Shown here piece by piece: positions 32,693 to 40,668 of a stretch of 64,000 bases of DNA (the stretch's first letter is position 1; every line of letters begins with the position of its first letter). Both the position numbers and the translations under genes were made by a program. The notes beneath the pieces were generated by a model. That model did no database searches. It was not told the origin of the DNA and worked only from the letters and a program-made list of their open reading frames with translations. The stretch is from Streptomyces venezuelae (GTDB lineage Bacteria > Actinomycetota > Actinomycetes > Streptomycetales > Streptomycetaceae). The stretch spans positions 2,194,001 through 2,258,000 of the forward strand of contig NZ_CP029193.1 in the NCBI RefSeq assembly GCF_008642355.1. Direction: 5' to 3'.

Positions 32693-32994
32693 GCGCTTGC
32701 GCTTGCGGCCCGGTGGGGGCGGGGCGGGGGCGCCTTCCGTCTGTGGGGCGGGGGCGTTTGCGCTTGCGGCCCGGTGGGGGCGGGGGCGCCCAGGGCCCGT
32801 CGGAGGGGCGGGGCCGCGGGGGTATGTACGTACTCGCCATCCCTGCGCCACGCACAATGCCCCTTGCCGCCCCGGTGGGCTCGGTGCTCCGTGCGCACAT
32901 ACCCCCACGTCCCCTCGCGAGCGCTTGCGCCTGCGGCCGGGTGGGGGTGGGCCGCGCCTACCGGCCCGATCGGTGCAGCAGCCCCCCCCACCCG

Positions 32995-33138
32995 CCCCTA
33001 CTCCCGCTGGACGTCGCGGGGCAAACGGGTGGGCGGGTGGGGAGCATCCGCCGCGAAGCGGCGTGGGTGGCGCTCCTACCCGCACAGGGCGGTGCGGGGT
33101 GAGCGGGCGGGTGGGTGTGATCCGCCGCGGAGCGGCGG
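32995..33138 (+). repeat. Dispersed intergenic repeat, copy A (two hairpin units)
   Basis: Unit 1 starts CCCCTACTCCCGCTGG and ends in the hairpin CGCCGC-GAA-GCGGCG (33049-33063). Unit 2 includes GGTGCGGGGTGA, then GCGGGCGGGTGGG, and ends in the hairpin CCGCCGC-GGA-GCGGCGG (33122-33138). The same order of elements occurs inverted at 58931-59056. Confidence 0.75.
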
Positions 33139-33168
33139 GGTCGGGGTGCCTGAGGCCCAGGGGCCAGG

Positions 33169-34212
33169 TCACGCCAGGCGGGCCAGATCCCCACGAAGAA
33201 GGCGCCCGCGCAGAGCGAGGCCGGCCACGTACCGCTCGACCTCCCCCACCGCGTACTCCCCCAGCCTCCGCACCTCACTCCCCTGCGCCCCCGCGATGTG
33301 CGGGGTCACCAGCACGTTGGGCAGGGAAAGGAGCGCGTGCCCCGGAGGGAGCGGCTCCGGATGCGTGACGTCCAGGAACGCGTCCAGCCGCCCCGAACCG
33401 CACTCCCGCGCCAACGCCTCCGTATCGACCAACGCCCCCCGAGCCGTGTTGATGACGACGCCGCCGTCGGGGATCAGCTTCAGCATGTCGCCGCTCAGGA
33501 GCCCCTCCGTCTCGGGGAGTTGGGGCGCGTGGACGGTGACGATGCTGCTGCGGGCGCACAGTTCCGCCAGCTCCACGAGTTCCACGCCGAGCGCCACGGC
33601 GTCCGCGGGAGCCACGTACGGGTCCGTGAGGAGAACGCGGCAGCCCGCATCCGAGGACCGGAGCGCCGCGATCACGCGCCGCCCGATCCGCGACGCGCCG
33701 ACGACGCCGATCGTGCGCGCGTCCGCGCCGGTGCGGTCGGTGAAGGACGGCCACCCGGAGGCGTAGCCGGCCGCCGCGGGCAGCGCCCCCTTCGCCGCGA
33801 ACGTGATCGCCGCGAGGGTGAACGCCACGACGGGATCCGCGTTCGCGTCCGCCGCCGAGGACACGACGACGCCCCGGTCCCAGACCGCGTCGGTGACCAT
33901 CGGTTTGACGGAGCCCGCCGCGTGGACGACCGCGCGCAGCCGGGGCGCGAAGGCGAGGATCTCTGAGGTCAGGGGCGGGCACTCCCACCCCGTGACCAGG
34001 ATCTCCGTGTCCGCGAGCACCGCCCGCGCCTCGGGCGTCGTCAGCGGTCCGGACAGCAGCAGCGGGGACAACGCCACGCTGCGGGCGAGCCGTTCGCGGA
34101 GGTCGGCCGTGAACACGCGGTCCGCGACCTCGACGCCCATGGCCAGCGCCGCGAACGGCGGCCCGCCCCCGCTCCGTTCCCGCCGATCCGCCCGCTCTGC
34201 CTCTTCTGCCAC
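33169..34212 (-). CDS. D-isomer-specific 2-hydroxyacid dehydrogenase family protein
   Basis: NAD-dependent oxidoreductase for a 2-hydroxy acid. The Rossmann motif is slightly unusual (TIGVVGASRIGRRVIAAL, about residues 165-182, with S in place of the third Gly region). The catalytic set is visible as NTARGALVDTEAL (Arg), DVTHPEPLPPGHAL (Glu) and VLVTPHIAGAQG (His). The length is 347 aa with GTG 34212, which has GAGGGA upstream. It is transcribed away from a carbohydrate ABC transporter, with matching operators between the two, so it probably acts in the same catabolic pathway, for instance on a sugar acid or keto-sugar. The substrate is unknown. Confidence 0.88.
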   Translation of the reverse strand: MAEEAERADRRERSGGGPPFAALAMGVEVADRVFTADLRERLARSVALSPLLLSGPLTTPEARAVLADTEILVTGWECPPLTSEILAFAPRLRAVVHAAGSVKPMVTDAVWDRGVVVSSAADANADPVVAFTLAAITFAAKGALPAAAGYASGWPSFTDRTGADARTIGVVGASRIGRRVIAALRSSDAGCRVLLTDPYVAPADAVALGVELVELAELCARSSIVTVHAPQLPETEGLLSGDMLKLIPDGGVVINTARGALVDTEALARECGSGRLDAFLDVTHPEPLPPGHALLSLPNVLVTPHIAGAQGSEVRRLGEYAVGEVERYVAGLALRGRLLRGDLARLA

Positions 34213-34230
34213 GCGTGACCGTCCCTCGTA

Positions 34231-34242
34231 GTAACCGGTTAC
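34231..34242. promoter_or_regulatory. Operator O1: perfect 12-bp palindrome GTAACCGGTTAC
   Basis: A CG-centred perfect palindrome typical of LacI-family operators, 18 bases upstream of the dehydrogenase start and downstream of its predicted promoter. It matches O2 at 34321 in its left half exactly. The likely ligand is the LacI regulator encoded at 38014. Confidence 0.7.
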
Positions 34243-34256
34243 CAACCAGCGTCTGG

Positions 34257-34286
34257 AGGCTAGGACCAATCCGGGAGAGTGGTCAA
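34257..34286 (-). promoter_or_regulatory. Leftward promoter for the dehydrogenase gene
   Basis: On the minus strand: -35 TTGACC (34286-34281), 18-base spacer, -10 TAGCCT (34262-34257). O1 falls just downstream of the expected transcription start, which would suit repression. Confidence 0.55.
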
Positions 34287-34307
34287 GAGAACACGAGGCG
34301 AAGGGGG

Positions 34308-34336
34308 TTGACCGGGCGAAGTAACCGCTTTAGATT
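34308..34336 (+). promoter_or_regulatory. Rightward promoter for the carbohydrate ABC operon
   Basis: -35 TTGACC (34308-34313), 17-base spacer, -10 TAGATT (34331-34336). This is the best sigma-70-type promoter seen in the window. O2 lies in the spacer and touches the -10. Confidence 0.65.
34321..34332. promoter_or_regulatory. Operator O2: GTAACCGCTTTA
   Basis: It shares GTAACCG with O1 and keeps the palindrome partly (TAACCGCTTT), centred 90 bases from O1. It sits between the -35 and -10 of the rightward promoter, so occupancy would block RNA polymerase. Confidence 0.55.
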
Positions 34337-34370
34337 CCGGGCACCTTATTCCGACGACGGAGGGGTTGCC

Positions 34371-35366
34371 GTGCCGACGGTGACGAAGGAACGGGCGGAA
34401 ACCGGGGCGGTGAAGCCGCCCGGGAGAAGCGATAACGGATCAAATGCCACCACATCAGGGCGCGGCGCACTGTGGAAACGGTTTCAGCGCACGCGCGTCC
34501 TGGTGCTGCTCATGGTGCCGGGCCTCGTGTACTTCCTGGTGTTCCACTACGGCGCCTTCGTCGCCAACGCCGTGGCCTTCAAGGAGTACGTCCCCTTCGA
34601 CGGACTGTGGGCCAGCCCGTGGGTGGGCACGGAGAACTTCTCGCGGATGTTCGGCGACCCGGACTTCTGGCACGCGACGTGGAACACCCTGTTCATCGCC
34701 GTGCTGCAGCTCGTCTTCTTCTTCCCCGCACCGCTCGCCCTGGCGCTGCTCCTGCACAGCCTGACCTCGGATCTGCTGCGTCGTTTCACGCAGTCCGTGA
34801 TCTATCTGCCGCACTTCCTGTCGTGGGTCGTCGTGGTCGCACTCTTTCAGCAAGTGCTCAGTGACACGGGGTTGTTGAACACGTTCCTGAGCGACTCGGG
34901 GCTGCACACCGTCGACATCATCGGCAACCCGGACGCGTACAAGCCGCTCGTCGTCATCGAGGTGATCTGGAAGGACGCCGGGTGGGGGACGATCATCTTC
35001 CTCGCCGCGCTGATGCAGGTCGACGAGCAGCTGTACGAGGCGTCGGCGATCGACGGGGCCGGCCCCTGGCGGCGGTTCTGGCACGTCACGCTGCCGAGCA
35101 TCCGGCCCATCGTCATCCTGCTGCTGATCATGCGGCTCGGTGACATCCTCTCCGTCGGTTTCGAACAGATGCTGCTGCAGCGGCAGTCGGTGGGCCCCGA
35201 GGTCGGTGAGGTGCTCGACACCTTCGTCTTCTGGCAGGGCATCGTCGGGGGCGACACCGGCTACGCCGCGGCCGCGGGCCTGTTCAAGGGCGTCGTCGGC
35301 GCTGCGCTCGTCTTCACCGCCAACCGGATCGCCCACCGGCTCGGCGAACAGGGGGTCTACAAGTGA
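34371..35366 (+). CDS. Carbohydrate ABC transporter permease (LplB-type)
   Basis: First of two inner-membrane permease subunits for a sugar importer. Six membrane helices are visible, with the cytoplasmic EAA loop YEASAIDGAGPWRRFWHVTLP that contacts the ATPase. The family is the LplB/YtcP-like group (COG4209), usually paired with large binding proteins. GTG 34371 is preceded by GGAGG and lies 35 bases after the -10 element; the frame opens at 34215 without support. The first 40 residues are hydrophilic. The next permease overlaps by four bases (GTGA). No ATPase gene is in the cluster, as is usual when MsiK is shared. Confidence 0.92.
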   Translation: MPTVTKERAETGAVKPPGRSDNGSNATTSGRGALWKRFQRTRVLVLLMVPGLVYFLVFHYGAFVANAVAFKEYVPFDGLWASPWVGTENFSRMFGDPDFWHATWNTLFIAVLQLVFFFPAPLALALLLHSLTSDLLRRFTQSVIYLPHFLSWVVVVALFQQVLSDTGLLNTFLSDSGLHTVDIIGNPDAYKPLVVIEVIWKDAGWGTIIFLAALMQVDEQLYEASAIDGAGPWRRFWHVTLPSIRPIVILLLIMRLGDILSVGFEQMLLQRQSVGPEVGEVLDTFVFWQGIVGGDTGYAAAAGLFKGVVGAALVFTANRIAHRLGEQGVYK

Positions 35367-36271
35367 GCATCGGTACCCGTGCGGCAAAGGTCACGCGTCC
35401 CGCCTGGATGGAGAAGCCGCGGGCCGCGACCAAGGTCGCCAAGGGCGTCGCGGTGGCCGTCGTTCTCGCGCTCGTGCTCGTTCCGTTCCTCGTCATCGTC
35501 TCGACCTCCCTCGCCTCCAACCGCGAGGTCGTGGAGAACGGCGGCTGGGTGCTGTGGCCGAGCGATCCGACCCTGCGCGCCTACCGGACCATCCTCAACG
35601 GCGGCATCGTCACCAAGGCGCTCGGCGTCAGCGTCGGCCTCACCGTCATCGGCACGCTCTTCTCGCTCGCGTGCACCACCTTCCTCGCGTACGCGCTGGC
35701 CCGCCCCGGTGTCTTCGGCGGCAAGCCCGTGCTGCTCCTGATCCTGTTCACCTTCCTCTTCCCGCCCGGCATGATCCCCGCGTTCCTGCTGGTCAAGGGC
35801 ATGGGAATGATGGACACGTACGCCGCGCTCATCGCGCCCGTGCTCATCAACGTCTTCAACCTGATCGTGTTGCGCGGCTTCTTCCAGGGGATACCCGAGG
35901 AGTTGTACGAGGCGGCCAGGCTCGACGGCGCCGGGGACTGGCAGATCCTCTGGCGGATCGTGCTCCCGCTCTCCAAGGCGGCGCTCGCCGTGGTCTCCCT
36001 CTTCTACGCCGTGAGCTACTGGAACGCCTGGTTCCACGCCTCCATCTACATGGAGTCCGGCCACTGGCCGCTGTCGCAGGTGCTGCGCACGTACGTCATC
36101 GGCGGCTCGCAGATCGCCGACACCGGCCTGAGCGAGGCCGGCATGGTCTCCGCGCCGCAGACGACGCAGATGGCCGTCCTGGTGATCGCCACCGTGCCGA
36201 TCCTGCTCGTCTACCCCTTCCTGCAGAAGTACTTCACCAAGGGCGTGCTCACCGGCGCCATCAAGAGCTGA
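35363..36271 (+). CDS. Carbohydrate ABC transporter permease (LplC/MalG-type)
   Basis: Second permease subunit (302 aa) with six membrane helices and the EAA loop YEAARLDGAGDWQILWRIVLPLSKAAL in pieces. FPPGMIPAFLLVKGMGMMDTYAALI is typical of the COG0395 family. GTG 35363 overlaps the stop of the first permease (GTGA), which signals translational coupling and equal stoichiometry. It ends 34 bases before the binding-protein gene, completing a transporter without its own ATPase. Confidence 0.93.
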   Translation: MSIGTRAAKVTRPAWMEKPRAATKVAKGVAVAVVLALVLVPFLVIVSTSLASNREVVENGGWVLWPSDPTLRAYRTILNGGIVTKALGVSVGLTVIGTLFSLACTTFLAYALARPGVFGGKPVLLLILFTFLFPPGMIPAFLLVKGMGMMDTYAALIAPVLINVFNLIVLRGFFQGIPEELYEAARLDGAGDWQILWRIVLPLSKAALAVVSLFYAVSYWNAWFHASIYMESGHWPLSQVLRTYVIGGSQIADTGLSEAGMVSAPQTTQMAVLVIATVPILLVYPFLQKYFTKGVLTGAIKS

Positions 36272-36305
36272 TACCTCACCTCGTCGTACAGAAGGGCTCC
36301 TTCCC

Positions 36306-37958
36306 GTGTCCGGTTCCTCGATGTCGCGCCGCACCCTGCTCCGTTCCATGGCCGTCGGCGGCGCCGCCCTGGCCGCGCCCGCCGTCCTCACCGCCTGCTC
36401 CACCGGGGCCGGCGGCGGAGGCAACGTCTCCAACGCCGGCAAGAAGGCGGCGCCCTGGCCGACGTACGCACCGGCGAAGGGTCCCACCCCCGATCTCGCG
36501 CCGACCGCCGAGGGCGTGCAGCCCGGGTACACCACGTACCCGGAGAAGCTGGTCCGCGCGACGGCCGAGAAGGCGGGCACCGGCAAGCAGAAGATCAAGG
36601 TCATGACGATCACGTACGGCACCCCGCCGAAGCCGGTCGGCCGCAACGAGTACTGGCAGGCCGTCAACGAGGCGCTGGGCGTCGAGGTCGAGTTCACCGT
36701 CGTGCCCGACGCGGACTTCCGCGCCAAGATGTCCACGCTCATGTCGGGCGACGACCTGCCCGACATGATCAATTTCGGGGGCGGGTACGTACTGCCGCGC
36801 GAGTCGCAGTTCGTGAAGGCGCGGTGCGCGGACCTCAGCGACCACCTGTCCGGCGACGCCGTCAAGGACTACCCCAACCTCGCCAACATCCCCACGTACG
36901 CCTGGGAGGGCATGGGGCGCATCGCCGGGCACATCTACGGGCTGCCGATCGAGCGGGCCAAGGTGCAGGGCGCGATGTTCATCAACCGTGAGGCGTTCGA
37001 CGCGGCGGGGTACCGGCCGGGCATGTCCGCACCCGACTTCCACGCGATGGCCGCCGAGGCATCGCAGGGCAAGAAGTTCGCCCTCGGCGCCTCCACGGTG
37101 GGCTTCTACGGATATCTGTACCACGCGATGTGGCACGGCGCGCCCAACCAGTGGCAGCTCAAGGGCGGCAAGGCCACCGACATGTACGGGACCGACGCGT
37201 TCAAGGCGGCGCTGGAGTACATGGCGAAGCTGCGCGAGGCCGGTGCGTACAACCCGGACGCCACGTCGATCTCCCAGGTCGACCTGAAGACGCAGTTCTA
37301 CAACGGGACCGTCCGCTCGATGACCGACGGCTGGGGCGCCGTCATCTCCAACGCGCAAGGAATCAAGGACGAGTTCACCCTCGATGTGGCGGAGCCTTAC
37401 ACGGTCGACGGCGTGACGCCCGTCTATCAGCAGAACCGCGGCTGTTTCGGCTACACCGTCGTCAAGAAGGCCTCCAAGGAGCGCATCGAGTTGATGCTCC
37501 GCGTACTGAACTGGCTCGCCTCGCCGTTCGGCACGAAGGAGTACGAGCTCATGCACTACGGAGTGGAGGGCACCCACTTCACGTACAACAAGGACGGCGA
37601 TCCGGTCGCCACGGAGACCGGCCTCATCGACTCCAGGACCAACCTGCCCTTCCCGTACCTGATGGACGCCCCGCAGCCGCTGTACTTCCCCGGCTTCCCG
37701 GACCTCACGAAGCGGTTGCACGCCTGGGAGAAGAAGGTCGTCCCGCTCCTCGTGCCCGACGACCACTGGGGGTTGATGTCGGAGACGTTCAACCGGCAGG
37801 GCGCCACGATGCAGCAGATCATCGAGGACGGCGTGACGGCGGTCGTCTCCGGCCGCAAGAAGCTCTCCGACTGGGACGGCATCCACCGCAAGTGGCAGTC
37901 GCAGGGCGGCAAGCGGGCCGCCGAGGAGTTCCTCGCGGAGTACGAGGCCGCGCACTGA
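36306..37958 (+). CDS. Tat-exported lipoprotein sugar-binding protein of the ABC importer
   Basis: Captures the substrate outside the membrane. The signal has a twin-arginine motif (SRRTLLRS), a hydrophobic stretch and the lipobox LTAC with Cys31, so it is a lipid-anchored Tat substrate. The mature protein is large (about 520 aa) and follows the LplA-like extracellular solute-binding fold: KIKVMTITYGTPPK, PDADFRAKMSTLMSGDDLPDMI, YGLPIERAKVQGAMFINREAFDAAGY in pieces. Such proteins often bind oligosaccharides or uronates; the ligand here is unknown. GTG 36306 has AGAAGGG upstream, while ATG 36321 is an alternative. Confidence 0.92.
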   Translation: MSGSSMSRRTLLRSMAVGGAALAAPAVLTACSTGAGGGGNVSNAGKKAAPWPTYAPAKGPTPDLAPTAEGVQPGYTTYPEKLVRATAEKAGTGKQKIKVMTITYGTPPKPVGRNEYWQAVNEALGVEVEFTVVPDADFRAKMSTLMSGDDLPDMINFGGGYVLPRESQFVKARCADLSDHLSGDAVKDYPNLANIPTYAWEGMGRIAGHIYGLPIERAKVQGAMFINREAFDAAGYRPGMSAPDFHAMAAEASQGKKFALGASTVGFYGYLYHAMWHGAPNQWQLKGGKATDMYGTDAFKAALEYMAKLREAGAYNPDATSISQVDLKTQFYNGTVRSMTDGWGAVISNAQGIKDEFTLDVAEPYTVDGVTPVYQQNRGCFGYTVVKKASKERIELMLRVLNWLASPFGTKEYELMHYGVEGTHFTYNKDGDPVATETGLIDSRTNLPFPYLMDAPQPLYFPGFPDLTKRLHAWEKKVVPLLVPDDHWGLMSETFNRQGATMQQIIEDGVTAVVSGRKKLSDWDGIHRKWQSQGGKRAAEEFLAEYEAAH

Positions 37959-38013
37959 CCCACGGGTACGGGGACGGGGTACGGTCGGCCGATGGGCAGG
38001 AGAGGGAGACACA

Positions 38014-39060
38014 GTGGGTGAGCGGGTCACCATCCGCGAGGTGGCCGCGCGCGCGGGCGTCTCGGTAGCGACCGTCTCGCGGGTCCTCGCGGGCAACTAC
38101 CCGACGTCCACGGCGTCGCGGGCCAAGGTGCTGCGCGCGGTCAAGGACCTGGACTACGTCGCCAACGCGCACGCGCGCGCGTTGGCGGGCGCGGGCCGCA
38201 AGACGATCGCGGTCCTCATGTTCGACGTGGTGGGCGCGTTCTACGCGCAGGTCGCGCAGGGCGTCGAGATGGAGGCCGCGCAGCGCGGCAGGCTCACCCT
38301 GGTCGCGTCCACGGGCAGCGACCCGGCCCGTGAGCTGGCCCTGGTCCAGATGATGCGCGAGCAGGCCGCGGAGGCGGTGATGCTGGTGGGCGGTGTCGTG
38401 CAGGACGACGAGTACCGGCAGCGGATGGCACGCTACGCCGAGGCGCTCGCGGCGGCGGGCTCCCGCCTCGTGCTGTGCGGCCGCCCGGCGCCGACGCCCG
38501 ACGTGCCCGCGCTGGTCGTGGAGTACGACAACGAGGCGGGCGCCCACGCGGTGACCAGCCACCTGCTCGGCGCCGGGCACCGGCGGATCGCCCTGCTCGG
38601 CTACGAGCCGGGCAACACGACCGGCGAGGACCGTCTCGCCGGGTTCCTGCGGGCGCTCAACGACCACGGGGTGCCGCGCGGCGACGCGGTCCTGCACGGG
38701 ACGGGTTTCGGGCAGAACCACGGCTACGAGGCGATGCGCGACCTCCTCCGGAAGGCTGACGGCAGGCCGGACTTCACAGCGGTCTTCGCGGGCGACGACC
38801 GGGCTGCCGCCGCGGCGGTCGTCGCGCTGCGGGAGTACGGGCTGCGGGTCCCCGAGGACATGTCGGTGGTCGGCTACAACGACGACCCGGTCGCGGGCGA
38901 CATCACGCCGGGCCTGACGACGGTCCACATCCCCGCCGAGGAGATGGGCCGCACGGCCGTGCGCCGCGCTCTCTCGGGCTCCCCGCGGGCGGGCCAGGAG
39001 CGGCACGTGCTGGGCACGCACATCGTCATCCGGGACAGTGTGCGGCGGGTTCGGGGATAG
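38014..39060 (+). CDS. LacI-family regulator of the carbohydrate locus
   Basis: Helix-turn-helix VTIREVAARAGVSVATVSRVLAGNYPTS at the N-terminus, a hinge region, then a ligand-binding core (KTIAVLMFDVVGAFYAQVAQGVE, HRRIALLGYEPGN, MSVVGYNDDPVAGDITPGLTT). GTG 38014 is preceded by GGAGAGGGAG. As the last gene of the transporter cluster it is the natural candidate to bind the two GTAACCG operators in the divergent promoter region at 34.2-34.3 kb, derepressing import and the dehydrogenase when the sugar is present. Its 3' end overlaps the convergent hydrolase gene by 35 bases. Confidence 0.92.
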   Translation: MGERVTIREVAARAGVSVATVSRVLAGNYPTSTASRAKVLRAVKDLDYVANAHARALAGAGRKTIAVLMFDVVGAFYAQVAQGVEMEAAQRGRLTLVASTGSDPARELALVQMMREQAAEAVMLVGGVVQDDEYRQRMARYAEALAAAGSRLVLCGRPAPTPDVPALVVEYDNEAGAHAVTSHLLGAGHRRIALLGYEPGNTTGEDRLAGFLRALNDHGVPRGDAVLHGTGFGQNHGYEAMRDLLRKADGRPDFTAVFAGDDRAAAAAVVALREYGLRVPEDMSVVGYNDDPVAGDITPGLTTVHIPAEEMGRTAVRRALSGSPRAGQERHVLGTHIVIRDSVRRVRG

Positions 39061-39886
39061 GTCCCCCGGCGAGCACGGCTCGCGCCACCTCCGCGGGACG
39101 GTCGCGCATCACCAGGTGGCCCGACGGGGCCGCCACGCGGAAGGACGCGTCGAGGGCGTGGGCGAGTCGTCGTTGGCGGCCGAGCCAGCGGCGCGAGCCG
39201 CCTCCGTACGCGGCGAGCACCGTCACCGGGGCCCCCTCGGGAAGGGGCAGGCGGCGGCGGAGCGCGGCGAGTTCGCGGGCCGTGTCGCCGTACGTCACGT
39301 ACTCCATGAGCGCCGCCCGCCACACCCGGCTGCTCCCGTAGAGCCACGCCCACGGCGTCGGTGCCGTCAGGCGGCGCAGGGCGGGTCCCACCGCCCGCGG
39401 CAGTCCCGTCGTGCACAGCAGCGTGCCGCACGCGCGCGTGGCCGCCACCCGCATCCCGCGCGGCAGGAGGGTGCGGGGCCGTTCCTCGACGCTGGAGTCG
39501 ACGAGGACGAGCCCCGCCGTGCGCTCCGGGAACAGCCGCGCGAACGCCTCCATGTGGAATCCGGCGAGCGAGTGCCCGACCGCCGTCACCGGCGCCCCGC
39601 CGAGACCCACCGCGTCCAGGACCCGCACGATCCGCTCCGCCTCGTCCCGCGCGGTGGGCGCCACGCGCGCGTGGCCGCTGAGTCCGAGGCCGGGCCGGTC
39701 GAAGCGGACCACGGTCCGGTGCGGGGCCAGCAGCGGCACCACCGGGTCCCAGTCGAACCAGCCGAGCCCGAGCCCGGCACCGAGCACGCACACCGGTCCG
39801 CGGCCCGTCACCTCGACGTGGTGCGGCACTCCCCCGACCCGTACGAACCCGGCCCGAGTGAACCCGCCCCGTACGAACGTCGTCAC
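39026..39886 (-). CDS. Alpha/beta-fold hydrolase
   Basis: Likely esterase or related hydrolase. The oxyanion-hole region GAGLGLGWFDWDPV, the nucleophile elbow VGHSLAGF (Ser), a strand VLVDSSVEE and the final catalytic His in APSGHLVMRDRPAEVA are visible. The cap region (residues about 140-200) carries several Arg residues and short helices. The length is 286 aa with GTG 39886, which overlaps the stop of the upstream DUF998 gene (GTGA); longer in-frame starts would run through that gene. It is the last gene of a three-gene operon with the DUF998 protein and the APC permease. The substrate is unknown. Confidence 0.87.
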   Translation of the reverse strand: MTTFVRGGFTRAGFVRVGGVPHHVEVTGRGPVCVLGAGLGLGWFDWDPVVPLLAPHRTVVRFDRPGLGLSGHARVAPTARDEAERIVRVLDAVGLGGAPVTAVGHSLAGFHMEAFARLFPERTAGLVLVDSSVEERPRTLLPRGMRVAATRACGTLLCTTGLPRAVGPALRRLTAPTPWAWLYGSSRVWRAALMEYVTYGDTARELAALRRRLPLPEGAPVTVLAAYGGGSRRWLGRQRRLAHALDASFRVAAPSGHLVMRDRPAEVARAVLAGGPIPEPAAHCPG

Positions 39887-40668
39887 TCCCGCCGCGCCTC
39901 CGCCGCCGCCGACCACGCGAGGACGACGAGCCACACCGCGATGGCCAGCACCTGCAGCCGCTGCCCGATCCCGAGTCCCCATGTGCCGAGGCCGGCCTCG
40001 AACGCGGCGATGGACGTCAGGGTCCAGCCGGTGGCGACCAGTTCGAGGGCGACGAGGAACGGCCCCGTGCGCGCGAGCGCGCGCCAGGACGCGGCACGGC
40101 GGCGGGCCGCGACGGTGAGGAGCACCATGCCGACCAGCGCCCCCGCGACGGCGAGGCTGCTGCTGACCGCGTGCGCGGTGTGCGTCCACGGCACGTCGCC
40201 CGCCCGCTCCCGCGCGAGGCAGCCGGGGTCGGCGGTCGCCGCGCAGCTCAGCGGCAGCCGTGAGTCGGCGGCGGTGGCGGCGCCGAACAGCGCGAGCCCC
40301 GCCCAGCCGACCGCGGGGAGCCGTCCTGCGCGCGTCCTCCGGGCCGTCGACGCCCATACCGCGCCCGCGAGGACGAGGAGCCCGGCGAGGAGGTCCACGG
40401 TGCGGAAGAACGTCCCGTACGGCTGGTCCTCGGCGGCGAGTTCACTGACGTACGCCGTGCGGGGCGAGAGCCCGGTCGGCAGCAACATCTCCGCCGGCCA
40501 GGTGCTGTACGCGAGGGCGCCGGCCAGCAGGAGGCCCGCGAGGACGCGCGCGGCGGTGGACCGCGAGGTCCGGGCGGGCCGCCACGCGGCGGGGGGCTGC
40601 TGTTTCGCCATGGGGGCGGCTGTCGTCGCGGGAGAGGGCATCGGCGTACAGGCGCTATCTCGGCTCAT
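39883..40668 (-). CDS. DUF998 membrane protein
   Basis: About seven hydrophobic helices with the DUF998 pattern: a first helix before EMLLPTGLSPRTAYVSELAAEDQPYGTFFRTVD in pieces, then ADSRLPLSCAATADPGCLARER and HTAHAVSSSLAVAGAL. The two Cys in the SCAATADPGC loop may form a disulfide outside. No function is established for the family. ATG 40668 overlaps the APC permease stop by 14 bases; ATG 40611 would remove a hydrophilic leader and is possible. It is coupled to the hydrolase downstream. Confidence 0.85.
   Translation of the reverse strand: MSRDSACTPMPSPATTAAPMAKQQPPAAWRPARTSRSTAARVLAGLLLAGALAYSTWPAEMLLPTGLSPRTAYVSELAAEDQPYGTFFRTVDLLAGLLVLAGAVWASTARRTRAGRLPAVGWAGLALFGAATAADSRLPLSCAATADPGCLARERAGDVPWTHTAHAVSSSLAVAGALVGMVLLTVAARRRAASWRALARTGPFLVALELVATGWTLTSIAAFEAGLGTWGLGIGQRLQVLAIAVWLVVLAWSAAAEARRE

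Larger units (their letters stand above)
32572..33168. other. 597-base gene-free, extremely G-rich repeat region
   Basis: The + strand is strongly G-biased, with runs of GGGG. Several overlapping open frames exist on both strands, but none has codon use or motifs of a real gene. The region holds a 29-bp tandem repeat, a 25-bp direct repeat, and a dispersed two-hairpin element shared with 58.9 kb. It separates the DUF305 gene from a convergent dehydrogenase gene. Confidence 0.7.

Noticed and set aside
32595..33766. Several overlapping frames (250-375 codons) in the G-rich gap
   Set aside because: Translations are repetitive Arg/Gly/Ala text produced by tandem repeats, with no ribosome-binding sites or family features.
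33169..34212. Start of the 2-hydroxyacid dehydrogenase at 34269
   Set aside because: The upstream extension would run through the operator and promoter elements; GTG 34212 has a ribosome-binding site.
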